In this document: positions 22,801 through 34,700 of the stretch, one piece after another
Position numbering within the stretch: the first letter of the stretch is position 1
Layout: the number at the start of each line of letters is the position of its first letter
Position numbers and translations under genes: made by a program
Origin: Edaphochlamys debaryana
Taxonomy: Eukaryota; Chlorophyta; Chlorophyceae; Chlamydomonadales
Reading direction: 5' to 3'
Length of the DNA stretch: 64,000 bases
NCBI GenBank assembly: GCA_016858145.1
Contig: JAEHOE010000021.1
Location: forward strand, 1-64,000
The notes under the pieces: model-generated
Told to the model about the DNA's origin: nothing
Databases searched by the model: none
The model's input: the letters and a program-made list of their open reading frames with translations, nothing else

Positions 22801-25800
22801 GAGTCTGGGGGAGTGAGGGGACAGGGCAGGGACGCAGGGAGGCACGAGTGCTCAGGACATGGCTCAAGAGGAACTGTCCGGCCACCCTTGGACCGAGCCC
22901 TTCAACTCTCCTCGTCTACCTGATCCCTCCTGCCTGCCTAGCATTCGGCCGCACAACAGCCCTGCCCCTGGCACGGCTCTGCCCCTTGCGCTCACCGGGG
23001 TCTGAGGGGTCTGTGAGGACGAGCTGCATCATCTCGCCGCCCCCCTCATCGATGTCAATGCGGTGAGTGGCGAAGGCCGGGCCCCAGCCGTTGTCCACGA
23101 GCTCCTCCGTCTCCTCGAACGCATACGCCCCGTGGGCGCACTCCTCCTCCGCAACGGGGTCCTCCACCCACACGCCCACCTCGGGGTTGCCACCGTCACC
23201 CAGGCCGGGCTGCGAGCGGCGCGGGAAGGGCTTCCGCAGGGGCAGAGGCAGGCCCGCCCCGTCCAGCACGGCCGTGCCGTCCGCATCGTAGCCCTTGTGG
23301 AGGCGAGAAGGGATGGCAAAGAAGTGGCAGGCGAGAGCTCAGGCCGTTGGCGATCGCGATTGAGCTAATTGAGCAAGGATGGCACAAGTTCCAAGCGGAG
23401 GGTGTATAATGTGTGTCACTCCTCTATAGCCCGTCTAGACCTCTCAGTGACAGTCCGCGCCAGAACCCATCCACAACACGGCCCGAGATTCCGCGCGCCC
23501 TGACAGCCCTGCAGGTCGGTGTCGGGCTTGCGAAGCCTCCATGAGCAAGCGCGGCTCGCTCACCTGCACCTTGTCGTGCATCTCGTCCGTCACCAGGTCG
23601 AAGCTCACACCGCGGGGGCGCGCCACCGCGGGGGCCAGGGGCGGAATGGTGCAGTCAGCGGGCAGTGGAACCGCGCACACGCCACCCTCGGCCGCGAGGC
23701 TGGCTGCGGCCCTGTAGCTCGCAGCGGGGGCCCAGTCCACCCCATTTACGTAACCGCCATCGGGCGGAGGTGCGGGCGGGGGGGCAAGGGGTGCAGGTGG
23801 GGGTGGGGGCATCACGGCTCCCGCTGACTGCTGCAGCAGCCGCGCCCCTCCCGCCCCCAAGCCGCTGCCGCGCCCCGAGGCCGGGCCCTCGCCGCTCTGC
23901 TGGGCGTGGGCCGCGGCGAGCCTGCCGGCGCCGCTGGGGTCGAGGGCGTCCAGCGCCCTGCCGCTGCTGGGGTCGAGGCCGTTGTAGGCGCTGGGGCTGG
24001 CCGAGGCAGCCGAGTAGCGTGACACGTCCCGCAGCACCTCCACCTCCACCTGCTGCCGGGGGAAGGCACCAGACGCGCGGGGCTTGCCTGTCGCCGGTGC
24101 GTCGCCCCGCAGCTGCACCCGCAGCACCGAGGTCTGCTGCAGAAGGTCGTGGGTCACCTGAAGGGAGGGGAGGGGGAAGGGACAAGGTGGGAAAGGGCCG
24201 CTGGAAGATGACGCGTGTCAAGGGAGGGCAGCTTGCGTTTTCCAACGCCTCTTTATCACCCCCCGTGCAGGCTCGGCACGCAGGCTCCCGCCTCACCCGC
24301 ACAGGCCGCTTGCGGGCGTGCGCAACAATGTTGTCATCCGGGCGGCCGCGCACCGAGGGCCCATCACCCGCCGCCGGTGCCTTGCCCGAGGCCTCGCTGT
24401 GGGCGCTGGCATCGGCATCCCCAGCCACCCCCGCTGCGGGCGCGGACGTGCCCGTGTCCCGCGTGGGGATGGGGATCATGGCGCAGTTGGTCTCGCTGCC
24501 GTACAGCACCGCCTTGTGCTGCTGGGAGAAGGACATGGACATGGGCTGGCCCCAGGCGCCCATGCACAGCCTGGAGGGGGGAGGAAAGGAGGTAGCGAGA
24601 GGGGGCATTGACAGCAGGAGGATTATGCGCCCATAATGACAGCTCGCTAAGCCTCCTTCTCCCTTTCGTGACCCCGCCCCGGCCCCGCCTGCCCCCACCT
24701 GTCCGGCTCCAGGGAGCAGAGGATGGCGAGGCCGAACGAGCCCTTGGCCGCCTTGAGGAAGCGGCAGGAGGCGGTGTAGAGGTCGTTGGCCACAAAGTAC
24801 GACAGCGCCGTGGAGACGAGCGCCTGCAGGGCGGGAGGGGCGAGAGGTAGGGGGAGGTGGGCAAAGAGTGCAGCGCGGTGATTGAGCGCCAGGAACCGCC
24901 CTGTTGGTGTAGTGTCCCGCTGCTAGTTGCCTTACCTCAAGGGACAGCACCGTCTTGGACCAGGCAGGCCAGCCGGGCGTGCTCTGCGGAAGGTATGGAG
25001 GCAGGGAGGCAGCTGGTGAGCCAATGACGGGTGCAGAGAATACGCCTGCTGCTTCTGACAAGATGCGTCGTCCGTGGAGTCTCCCGCGCGCATGTCCCCC
25101 ACGGCCCACGCTCCCCACCAACCCACCTCAAGGTGCTTGCGTGCCGCCGCTGCCAGGGTCCGCACCAGAGCGTCCTGGGCGCCCGCACGGCCCAGCCCCA
25201 GCGCACAGGCCAGGCGCAGAGCCTCCTGGCCGTACGACACTGTACGACAGGCGGCCATTGGGAGGTCGTACGTGGTAGGTACAGACAGAGCCGCATGATG
25301 CAAGCGAGCGGCAGCACGTTCCAGTGGTTGAACCGATGCCAGGGCTGGTTGCCCCCTGACCCCATCCGCATAGCGTAGCATTCAATCACCTGGGATGTCA
25401 GTGACGCCCTGAGCTTTCTCGCCACTGGCCGTGGCAGCGGCGGAGGTGTGCACACCGTTTCCCTTGCCGTTGATGTTAGGTGCGGCGCCACCGGCAGGGC
25501 TGACCGTAGCCTGCGTCGGGGCCTTGGCAGGAGCCGCCTCGGGGAGGTGGACCCCAGCCACCTTCTGGCCGAAGGGGTTGGGTGGAGCTGGCGCAGGCGC
25601 GGGCCTGGAGGCCGCCCCAGAGTTGGAGGAACGGGGGGCAGGAGGCGCCTGGGGTGTTGAAGTCCTGCCAAAGTTGGGAGCCTGCAGGGCGGGGCCAGCA
25701 GCGGGGAAAGCGTTTATTGAGGTACCGGTACACCAGCGGAAGCAGTGGAACCAGTGGAAGCAGTGGTTTTGGCTCCTCCCAATAGCTATGTCTGCAAGCC

Positions 25801-28800
25801 GTCTCGACCAAAGTAGCAGTCTTGACCAAAGTACCGCTAACTTCCTCACCGGCGAGACACTGAGGCTGATGGTTGTGTGCTGACTGGTGGTCGTTGACCT
25901 CACGCGTGGTTGCAGGGCGTGGCTTCCCCAGGAGGTGACGCCAGCCGGCTCGCCGTGCAGTGATGCGTGTAAGGCAGCCATGGCTGCGGCTGCGTACGGG
26001 CCGCGCCGGGGCCTTGTGCGCACCTCCAGGCTCCCGGACGTGCATCCCTCTGCGTGCGGCTGCGGCTGGTGGCTGCCGGGGCCGGTGGTGGGTAGACCGT
26101 GGCCCAGGGGCACAAAGGGCGCGTCGAGTGAGGCGCGGGCGGCAGCGGTGCTGGTGCGCGCGCCCCCCTGCCCCCCCTTGATCTGCGTGATGGCGGCCTG
26201 GGCGCGGGCCGCCAGCACCGCCGACGTCAGGGGGTCGCCCGCCAGCCCCGAGAAGGACGGCCGCCGCTCCAGCAGAAAGTCCAGGCCCGCCTCGGGACCC
26301 GCCCCCGCTCCCGTGCCAGCTGCCGGTCCGGCACCAGCCGCACCGGACACAGCGTCCGCTGGAGCAATGCTGGGCCTCCCAGCGCCCACGCCAAACAGGG
26401 CGGCGAAGTTCTGCGCCCCGTGGGCTGTGTTGTCGCGGGAGCCGTCCGCCGCTGCACCCGCGGAGGCCCCGGCGGAGGGGCGTGTGGCCAGCTGCGGGCC
26501 CACCGAGTGCCCTAGCGGCGGGGGGCCGTCGTTGGACAGGTAGGCCCCCGCGAGTGCGCCCGAGAACGCTCCCGACATCGCCCCGGCTGTGTGCCCCAGG
26601 CCCGTGAGGTCCCCCAGGCCCATGGCCAGCAGCAGCAGGTCGGTGGGGTCGTCCGGGTCGCAGGCGGAGGCGGCGGAGGCGAAGGCAGCCTCCAGGGCGG
26701 AGGCCAGCGCAGCCAGCTCAGCACGGGAGGCCATGCGGGGGCGGCGGCCGGTCTCAGCGTCTTCGGCCCCACCCTTGCCGCCCTTGCTCGAGGCACCTGG
26801 ACGGATATGGGCAGGAGGAAGGTGGGCTCAGGGATACTGGCAAAGCGGCATCATGCTGTATGATGCTGGGCCCTGAACTCAGTTGCCACCTCACACCCTC
26901 GTGCTCGCGCCTAGGCCCTTGGCCTCTGCCCGAGCCTGCCCCGCCCCGCTCCCCCCTTCGCTCACCCTCCTGCTGCCCCTCCCCCCCCAGTACGTCGGCG
27001 AAGGAGGCGTGCGCCAGTGAGTCAAAGTAGGCCAGGCGCAGGGAGGGAAGCCACAGGCCCTGGAGGGGGGGAAGATGGGGGCGGGGGGGAGACAAAACAG
27101 GCAGGGCGCGTGTCAGGGGTGTGGCCTGTGGCCCCTGCCGATCCCCAGCCCTCCGAGCATGTCAACCCCTCCCCCCGCCCCGCCCACCTGTGTGCGCAGG
27201 AGCTCGATCATGCCCGCCACCCGCACACTGTCGCACTTGGCGGGGGCGGGCGTGCCCAAGACGGAGGTCAAGAAGGCGGCGACCTCGGAGTGTGTGCGGT
27301 CCTGACCCATCAGCCGCCAGAAGTCAAAGTCGCCTGGGGGCACATGGGGAAAGGCAATGGGATGGGGTGAAGGGATGAGGTGATGGGTGAGGGGGACGGA
27401 GAGGGGGCAAGGTGCCATACGTTCGCAGGTCCCCCGCAGCCCCGGACCCACCGTTGTGTGTGATCCACACGCCGAAGTGCTCCTCGCCCACCTGCAGGGC
27501 AGGAGAGGAGCGCCGCGCCATGGAGATGCGATTGAGGGCGAGGGAGCCTCAGCCCCCCGCTAACCGCTGGGACTGGCTCCGCCCCCCCGCGGCCCCTCAC
27601 CGTGAGCCTGCCGCCTGGGCCGTTTGCCCTCCACACGCGTGCGGGTGCGGGTGGGCTCCACTGGTGCGGGTGCGACTCCCCCTCGCTGGGCTGGCTGCTG
27701 GTGGCGAAGCGCGTGTGGCCCACGAAGATGCCGTGACCGCCCGCCAGCAGGGGGCGGCGGCCCAGGGCGGCGCCGAAGCGGCGGCTGAGCGCAAGGGACA
27801 GGTGGTCGCGCTTTCCTGAGGGTGAAGGCGGGGTTGGGGGGCCGAGCGTAATAGTGTGGGTCACGTTCGCTTGGGATTAGGCATGACAGCGAGTTAATTT
27901 CAGCCGCACCCTGCAAGCCTGCGCTCCCTGTGTCTCTTGCCTGGCGCCACGCGTGATCGGATGCCGTTGAGCAGGGGCCGGGGGCCGGCGTCCTGGCTGT
28001 GCGGGGCCTTGGCGGCGGCGGCGTCAGGCAGCGGCAGGGGCATGGTGGCGGGCGCCTCCCTGCCCGAATCCACCAGAGCCACCAGCCCCCCGGACTGGGC
28101 GCCGCGCTGGGAGGAGATGGCGACCTGGGGACGCGGGGGATGGGGCAGGTGGTAGGTGAGGCGCCGCTCGAGGCAAGTCGCCCCCTTCAGTTTCATCCCC
28201 CCCTTCCAGCCCCCCCTCCCCCACCTGCGCCTTGAGCACCGCCATGATGTCCACCCCGCTCTGCCCCGCGGCCGCCACCAGCAACCCCACGTTGCCGCAG
28301 AACAGCACCGGCAGCCGCACACCGGAGGGGGCAGCCGGGCGGGAGGAGGGGGGGGCGGAGGGGGCGGGCTCCAGGCGGAGGAGGTCGGAGGCCAGCGCCC
28401 CCAGCAGCACGAGCACCGCAGCCGCCGCCACCCCCGCCGCGCCGCCCCACATCACGGGCCCCGCGGAGGCCGCCAGCGCTGCCAGGCGGCAGGCGGCGGC
28501 GGCCAGCAGGGCGGAGGCCAGCCAGCCCGCGTGCCGGGCCAGGGCCAGGCGCAGTCCAGGGGGGGCGCCGGGGCTCAGCCGCAGCTCCACGTGGGGCGCA
28601 GGGGCCGGGGCGGCGGCGGGGGCGGGGGCGCCGGTCAGGAGGTAGAGCGGCAGCCACGCAGCGTCGGCCAGGGTGCGGTGGACAGCGCCTGCGGGGGAAA
28701 GGGGAAGGGAGCATTTGGCGTAAGGTGTGGATTGGCTGCCCCCCAAGACTTCAAAGCAACAGACCAAGTAGTGCATCTGCACCCCCCCCTTGAGGCAGCG

Positions 28801-29111
28801 CCACCCAGCCTCCCTTCCCCCGATCACTGCTCACCCCGCGCCGCCTCCGCCGCTCCCCGCGGCCCCCTCAGCGGCACCAGCCCCAGCGCCGCCGCCGCCG
28901 CCACGTGCGCCGCCTCGTGAGCCGCCACACACACCACAGCGCCCGCCACAAGCCCGGCGAGGGCCGCGGCGGCGGCGAGGAGGGGCGCCCATGAATCCAT
29001 CTCGTCAGGTGTCCACACGCGGGGCCACCGGGGCTCGCAGGGCCCAGGGGGACGCCACGCGGGCACCGCTCCGGCGGCGGAGCACAGGAGCAGGCTGGCG
29101 GACTGGCCCAT
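16835..29111 (-). CDS. Large membrane-anchored GlmS-like protein (class II glutamine amidotransferase plus SIS domain)
   Basis: Spliced gene with more than 30 exons, from ATG at 29111 to the stop at 16835, with a product of roughly 2,000 residues (my estimate). Exon 1 (28835-29111) and exon 2 (about 28225-28688) carry hydrophobic helices. A class II amidotransferase fold follows, then a long low-complexity insert (about 25380-26800, and again 23560-24150), a SIS domain with SQSGQT, two more hydrophobic segments, and a variable C-terminal tail. In GlmS-type enzymes the amidotransferase half hydrolyses glutamine and the SIS half isomerises fructose-6-phosphate. Here the order is the same, but membrane segments both precede the amidotransferase and follow the SIS domain. 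The substrate is unknown and catalytic activity is inference. The last 12 exons and exon 1 are duplicated in the telomere-bounded segment to the left. Exon limits in the low-complexity inserts are uncertain. Confidence 0.8.
20208..20745 (-). other. Hydrophobic, probably membrane-spanning segments after the SIS domain of gene 1
   Basis: Two exons encode long hydrophobic stretches, WVLSLVHILATVVSGWPLVY (about 20670-20735) and VDSVIYMFLPIIYAVLL (about 20280-20330). They lie between the first SIS unit and the possible second one, a position with no counterpart in soluble GlmS. Confidence 0.6.
21380..22090 (-). other. SIS (sugar isomerase) module of gene 1
   Basis: Consecutive exons encode LLVTGVEASLWLAEQW, IISTLGNARG and CIAVSQSGQTFPTIHAAR, then RVFALCGS. 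This follows the SIS order: a glycine-rich first strand, then the phosphosugar-binding S-x-S-G-x-T loop (SQSGQT at about 21614-21631). In GlmS the loop is SQSGETADT, so the serines and threonine that contact phosphate are kept. A second SIS unit is expected in true GlmS. A weak candidate is the segment RTIVVADVPYVHQ to HGANPLDHF (about 19860-20260). Confidence 0.75.
24450..28310 (-). other. Glutamine amidotransferase class II module of gene 1
   Basis: Signature motifs occur in family order across several exons. FCGNVGLL has its Cys codon at 28297-28299 and resembles the CGIVG nucleophile motif. SQRGAQSGG (about 28084-28110) matches RGYDSAG. GHTRFAT (27702-27722) is followed by an HPH motif. 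ITHNG (about 27453-27465) matches the HNG oxyanion motif. KGSFGLAIL and VLYGSETNCAMIP (24490-24790) match the end of the domain. Class II enzymes need the Cys as the mature N-terminal residue. Here it lies about 200 residues from the start codon, behind predicted membrane helices, so either a precursor is cleaved or the domain is not a conventional glutaminase. Confidence 0.8.
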
Positions 29112-31097
29112 GCCGCCTGCTGGGGGCGGCGGGGCAGGGGGAGGGGGTTAACCTCATGTGGTTTCTGGGAGCAAGAAAAGCGACTGGCCACAGGTGAACC
29201 GACAAGAAGCGCGGAGGCATGCCTGCGCGCCCTCAGCGTGACGGCTGGCTCAGGGCTTAGAGGGTCTGGCAAGCCCGTAGCGCCTAAGGCGTTTTATCGT
29301 AGTGGGGGGTGCCCTCGCGTGCACTCCGTGGCCCGCGGCTGCCTCGCGTGGAGCAGCAACTTGTGGGCTGCAGTGAATTGCGCAGGGTCGAGCGGTGGCG
29401 CTTCCGCCGTGACTGCGAAAGTAAGCCTCGGCGGGTCGCGTCGAGCGCAACGACAGTTCTCGACGCCCGGCGCATCCACAGGGGTAAGTGGCGCCCGGTT
29501 AACGGCCCAGACGCCTTCTCGCCTCTCGAAGCAGGCCCAGGCCAGGCCTGCCCGTGCATGTGCATTGTTGCGGCTGAGTCCAGCAGCCAAGCCGCGCTGC
29601 GCACCGTATCAACGGACTGCAGGGCGTCCACAGATCGCCGTAGGCTTCGTTGCTCGGCGTGAGCCCACGTTGGGCCACCTGAATGCTTTGTGGGCGGTTG
29701 GGCGGCACAACTTGCCACCCCACGCGATGCGCACAATAGGCCAGTGTTCGTGGCTAAGTGGCGATCAGTGGTGTTTGGGAAAACGGAAACGGAGTTGTTC
29801 GCGAACGCACTCTGTTAATCCCACGTGCGCCTCGCCAAATGGCTATAAGTGTCGTCTTTTAATTGCCTCGAGTGGTGGTATTGTGCTCTTGAGATTCTAA
29901 TGACGGCGCGGCCGAAAATCGGTGGCCTCCGAGTACTTGGAAACGCCGAACGCACTGGCAGCGATCACCAGGTATACTAAAGCGTGCATGCGAGGCGTGT
30001 AGATCAGGAACAGATGGTACACTGCGGGGAAAAAAGGGGCCAGGCAGCCTACCCTTTGCCGCTCGGGGTCGCACCAACGGCGCCACGCGGCCCACGCCGG
30101 ACCCCAGTTCGGGCGAAACGGACGCCTCCCGCGCACTGGCAGCGAGCGCAACTTTGGCGTATGGTAACGACAAGCTCCCAGCGGCGACAGCTTGTAGCGC
30201 GCGCAACGTTGGCAGCTGATAACGTCATCAGCTCCGCTACGGGCAGAGGCGCCAGAAGTACCCGCGCTGCAGAGAAGCGGGTTGGTCCCAAAGTCTGCAG
30301 CCTACGGAAGGTCCCAGAGGCGGCGGCCAGAATGGGCTAGGCGGTGCAGGGGGTGCTTGAGTGCCGGCACCCCCGGAACCCGCATTCCCCGTCAACGTCC
30401 TGACTACGCTGCATGGCCCCTGCGAGCACAGAACGCCCGGAACCCGGAGCAGTCTGTCGTTTTTGCACAATGCAAGGGCCGCCCCTCATCGCCGCTTCTT
30501 TAGCAGGCATGGACCGGCAAGCCTTGACACGGTGAGCCCTTGGTAGGGGAGGGAGGGAGAGTGCCGTTGCTTGTGTGCTGAGCTGCTGACCGGTGGCCGG
30601 TGGGGCAATAATGCACCATCATGTCCCGCGGGGGATGCTCAGGCGGCACTTGCACACACGCCACCCAGCCCCTCATCAGCCAACGATTGCGGGATGGGGC
30701 AAGGACTGCCCTCACCCTTCCAAGGCACCAACCAGTCATGGCACAGGGGCTGTAGGAAGGCAAATGGAAATTCAGCTCAATCGTATTAGCTACCTTCCTC
30801 AGGGGCAGAGGTAAGCCTCATCTGGGCGTGCGGCATGCCCCACATAGCCGTCTTAGTCAGGCATCCCTGCTATTGTCCTAGCCGCATGAGCTCCCTTCAA
30901 CAGCAAATGCATCCTCCCCCACGCACAGCGTCCGCAAGCACACAGCGCCCACTGTCTCGCCCGCCACCCCACACCCACCTTGCACGTCGCCGGTCCGCAC
31001 CCCCTGCGTCTATTCCATGGCAGCCTGTGCCGCCTTTCTGCACACCCCGTGCAGTCCATCGCGCCTACCCCCTCCCCCTGCCCCCCCTCCCATCCCC
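29112..31097. other. Intergenic region upstream of gene 1
   Basis: About 2 kb between the gene 1 start and the gene 2 stop. It should contain the gene 1 promoter and 5' untranslated region, but no TATA box or other element can be assigned with confidence. Two short repeats are visible: GCGCACTGGCAGCGA at about 29950 and 30131, and a block near 29655 (CGGCGTGAGCCCACG then CCTGAATGC) resembling 14699-14726 near the inverted-repeat junction. No gene is supported. Confidence 0.5.
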
Positions 31098-31725
31098 CTA
31101 CACCGCCAGGCACAGCGTGATGGCGTGCCTCCGCAGCAGCTGCGCGGGGTCGGGCAGGCGCGAGATGGAGGGGCTGGGGCCGCCCGCGCCCCGCACCCGG
31201 TACAGCTCGTAGCGGGGCCCCTGCTCCTGCGCAAAGGCAAGCTCCGCCAGGGAGATCTCAAACAGGTCCTTCACGTGGCTGGCGCTCGACTGGGCGGTAC
31301 GGCAGGGGGAGAGGGGGAGAGAGTGGAAGGGGGTTGAGCAGGTGGGACGCTGGGTGAAGCCAAAGGTTAGGGGCATCCGAGGCACCCAGCGAGCCTGCCG
31401 CGCTGCTGCATGAGCACGCGGCCTATACCGTCCCGACCCACATCGCCACCCGGCCCCACCCCACCTTGACCTCCACGTACGTGACGCTGTCGTCCGGGTG
31501 CTGTATGTAGATGTCGTACGGCAGGTACGACTCGCGCTCGCGGTTCACCCACACCACCCGCTCGCCCGCGCAGCTGCCCGCCCGCGCCCCCGCCCCCGCC
31601 CGCCCGGGCGCCCCGGCCCCCTGCGCCCCCCCCTCCTGGCGCTGCCGCTCCGCCCCCCGCTCCGCCGCCTGCGCCACCAGCAGTCGGAACACGGCCTCCT
31701 CGCCAGACCGGCCCACGGCCTGGGG
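31098..31725 (-). other. DUF3883 domain at the C-terminus of the NO VEIN homologue
   Basis: Three exons encode VGRSGEEAVFRLL, then VVWVNRERESYLPYDIYI with YVEVK, then LFEISLAELAFAQEQG with YELYRVRGAG, and end LCLAV plus stop at 31098. The G-x-x-G-E-E, EVK and FEIS/E/FA motifs are the family hallmarks, and the fold is nuclease-like. The position at the extreme C-terminus is the same as in plant NO VEIN. Confidence 0.85.
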
Positions 31726-34700
31726 GGGGGGGAGAGGGTGGGGGCGGTTAAGGCGGGGGGCACGGGTTTGGGCGCCCAGACGCAGCCGTGCCAAGCATCT
31801 CGTAGCCCCTCGCCAGACTCCCGCCCATATACCCTCCCCGCCCTCTCACCACCGCACTCCCCTATCCCCACCTGTATCTGGGTCTGCCGCTCCCCCGCGT
31901 CCGCCCCGCCCCCCCGCTCCAAGTTGCGCTGGCTGCGCGCCCACCACTCGGAGGCGGCCCGCATCTGGGGGGGGAGGGGAGGGGAGGGGGGGGGAGGGCA
32001 AAAGGGCATTGGGGGCGCAAGGCTTGAAGCCTGGGCGCAGGGGGCGAGGGCGCAGCAGCCGCTGCAGTGCAGTGGCCTTGGGCACCCTGGGCGCATCCCA
32101 GTCACCCCGCGCTCTCGCGCCCTCACCCGGTCCCCTCCTCGCTGGGCGTCACCCTCCGCGACCTCCTGTACCTGGCCCCCCTGCCCCCCGGTGTCTTCGG
32201 GCGGGGGCTGAGGGGGCGGGGTGTGCGCGGGGCGCAGCGCCAGGGCGGTGCCGGGCGGAGGGGAGGCGTCCGGGGGCAGACCCTGGGCGGGGGAGTGGGG
32301 GCCGGCGGCGGGCTCGCCCCCGGGCTCCTCGGCCACCCGGCTCCGCTTGCCGGGGCCGGGGCCGGCGCCACCGGGGGCCTCCTCCGCCTCCCGCTTGGGC
32401 GCTGAGGGCTGCGTCTGGGCCCAGGGGGGCGGCGGCTGGGGGTCCTGGAGGTGCTGGGTGGGGGCGGTGAAGGGGGGCTGCTGCACATCTGCCGCCGGCG
32501 GCGGCGCCCGGAGGGGCGGCAGCACCCAGCGCTGCCGCCGCCCTCCGCCCCCTCCCTCCGCCCCCGGGGGGACCAGGCGGGGCACCCCCTGCGCCTCCAG
32601 CAGCTGCCCCACCGCCCCCGCGCCCCCCGCGGCCGCCGCCAGCAGAGCCCCCAGCAGCCGCTCGGCCAGCGCGGGCCAGGGCCGGCCGCCGCGGAGGAAC
32701 CTGTGGGGGAGAGCATGAGGAGAAAGCGAGCCGAAGGGTGGAGTGGGGTGGTGGTGGTGGTGCTTGAGGGGGGTTGCAGGGGGCTTGGGGGTTTGGGTAC
32801 GGCAGGCCACTGTGCGTTTGGCTTGCGGCCCCAGCCCTCCGTCTCAGCCCCGGGCCCCGGCGGTCACCTGCTGAGCTCCCGGGCGATGGCGGCGAAGTTG
32901 GCGGCGGCGGAGGCCTGCACCCACAGCCGGGGCCCGGCCTGCAGCGCGGGGGGCTGGGGTACGTCCACCCCCACCCGCGCCCCCCCGCCCGCCGCCACCT
33001 CCAGCCGCACCGCGAAGCCCGGGACCACCAGCACCCTGGGGGGAAGGGAAGGGCCGGGGTAAGTCAAGCGGGGGTGAAGTCACTAGCAGGCAAGGCGCAT
33101 TGACCGGGGCCGATGGGTGTCATCGCCCACCCGACACAGAACACGATCACGGTCACAGTCACGGGAGCCATCCCACTCACTCGAAGCGCGGCAGGGCCTT
33201 TGCGACCTCAGCTGCGGGCGGAGGCGGGACACGGGGAGTGCACACGGGGTGGGTGGGGGTAGAGGGCGACAAAGAGGAGGCAGGGTTCAGAGCTGGGAGC
33301 AGTGGGTAAAGACAAGAGAGGAACTTCACAGACTGAATGAGCCCCATGGCTGCCCCCTAGTTATCCCCCTGCCCCCGCACCCTGCATCGCCTCGAAGTCC
33401 TCTCCCCGCTGCAGCAGTGCCCCCGCGTACGCCTCCGCCGCCAGCAGCGCCTCCCGCACCGCCGCCTCCAGGGGGCCGCCGCGGGGCAGGGGAGGGCCGA
33501 GCGGCTCCACCCTGCAGGGGAGGTGAGGGGAGGTGAGGGGAGGTGTCAAGGGGTATGGGGGGCACACGAGTACCTGCGTCCACAAACGCCACTTGCCCAA
33601 TTCCCCACCCCCCACCGGCCCCACCTGCACGTGACGCATGTCGACAGCGGCGGCACCCCCAGCGCCTCCAGCAGCGCAGCGGCGGGGCCCTCGGCGCCGT
33701 CCGCCGTACCGCTGCCGCCCAGGGGGCTCCGCCAGCCGTCGCCCCGAGCCCCTCCCGCCTCCCCCTGCCCCGCCGCCTCCAGCGCCTCCTGCAGGAGGGC
33801 GGGGGGCGGCAGCTGCACCAGCTCCACCCCCCCTGCGCCCCCCGCCCCCATCCCTCCTGCCGCCAGGGCCGCCTCCGCCCGGGGGTCGTCCCCCAGGCAC
33901 AGCCCCGGCCCCAGCGCCCGCCAGCGCCCCGAGGCGCACGGCAGCAGCGCCTCCGCCGCCGCCCCCCGCCGCAGCGCCGCCCGCTCCCCCGGCCCCAGCC
34001 GCCCCCGGGAGTGCAGTGCGGCCCAGTGCGCCCAGATGCGCTGAGCGGCGGCGGCGGCGGAGGGCGCAGCAGCGGCGGCTGCGCCCCGCCGCTGCCCCGG
34101 GGCGGGGTTGCGGGCCGCTCGGGCGCAGGTGCGGAGGCAGCGCAGGTAGGCCTCCACGGAGGGGGCCCGGGGCAGCAGGGGACCGGGGGGAACGGCCACC
34201 GCCTGGCCCCCTGCTGAGGCGTCCGGCTGTTCGCCCCCATCCTCCTCCGCCCCTTCCCCACCGCCGCTGCCCCCGGCCTCCTCCCCCTCCCCGTCGCTGA
34301 GGTCCAGGTCGATGGCGTTGGCGTCCTCGGGGCCAGGGGCGGGGCGGCGAGGCGGCCGGGGAGGAGGGGGGGCGGCGGACGGCGGGCGAGGGCGCTGCGT
34401 GCCGCCCGCTGCCCCCCCTGCCGGCCCGCTGGCGGCTGCCAGACTGGCGCACAGGGAGCTGCCCGGAGGGCCCCCGGCGGCGTAGGCGGCAGGCAGCAGG
34501 CGGGGCGGCGGAGGCTCCTCCGCTGCTGCCCCCGCCACCGCTGCTCCCGGGGTGGGGCCCAGGCGCAGCGCCTCGTCCAGCGCCCGGGCGGGGTCGGTCG
34601 CCACCACCTGGCCGCACCTGGGGGGTGGTGGGGGATAAGGATTGGTGAAGGTCGGGGAGCTGTAGTCACGCAGTGGGTGGGAGTCTTCGCCGCAAAGACC

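Noticed and set aside
25690..25920. Part of the 450-codon minus-strand frame as coding
   Set aside because: The stretch around these positions has different, Cys/His/Trp-rich composition and GGAAGCAGTGG-type repeats, so it is more likely an intron between two Ala/Pro-rich exons of gene 1.
28970..29020. HEAAH in exon 1 of gene 1 as a zinc-protease HExxH motif
   Set aside because: It lies in an Ala-rich hydrophobic helix where such a string can arise by chance, and no second metal-binding motif of membrane metalloproteases is visible.
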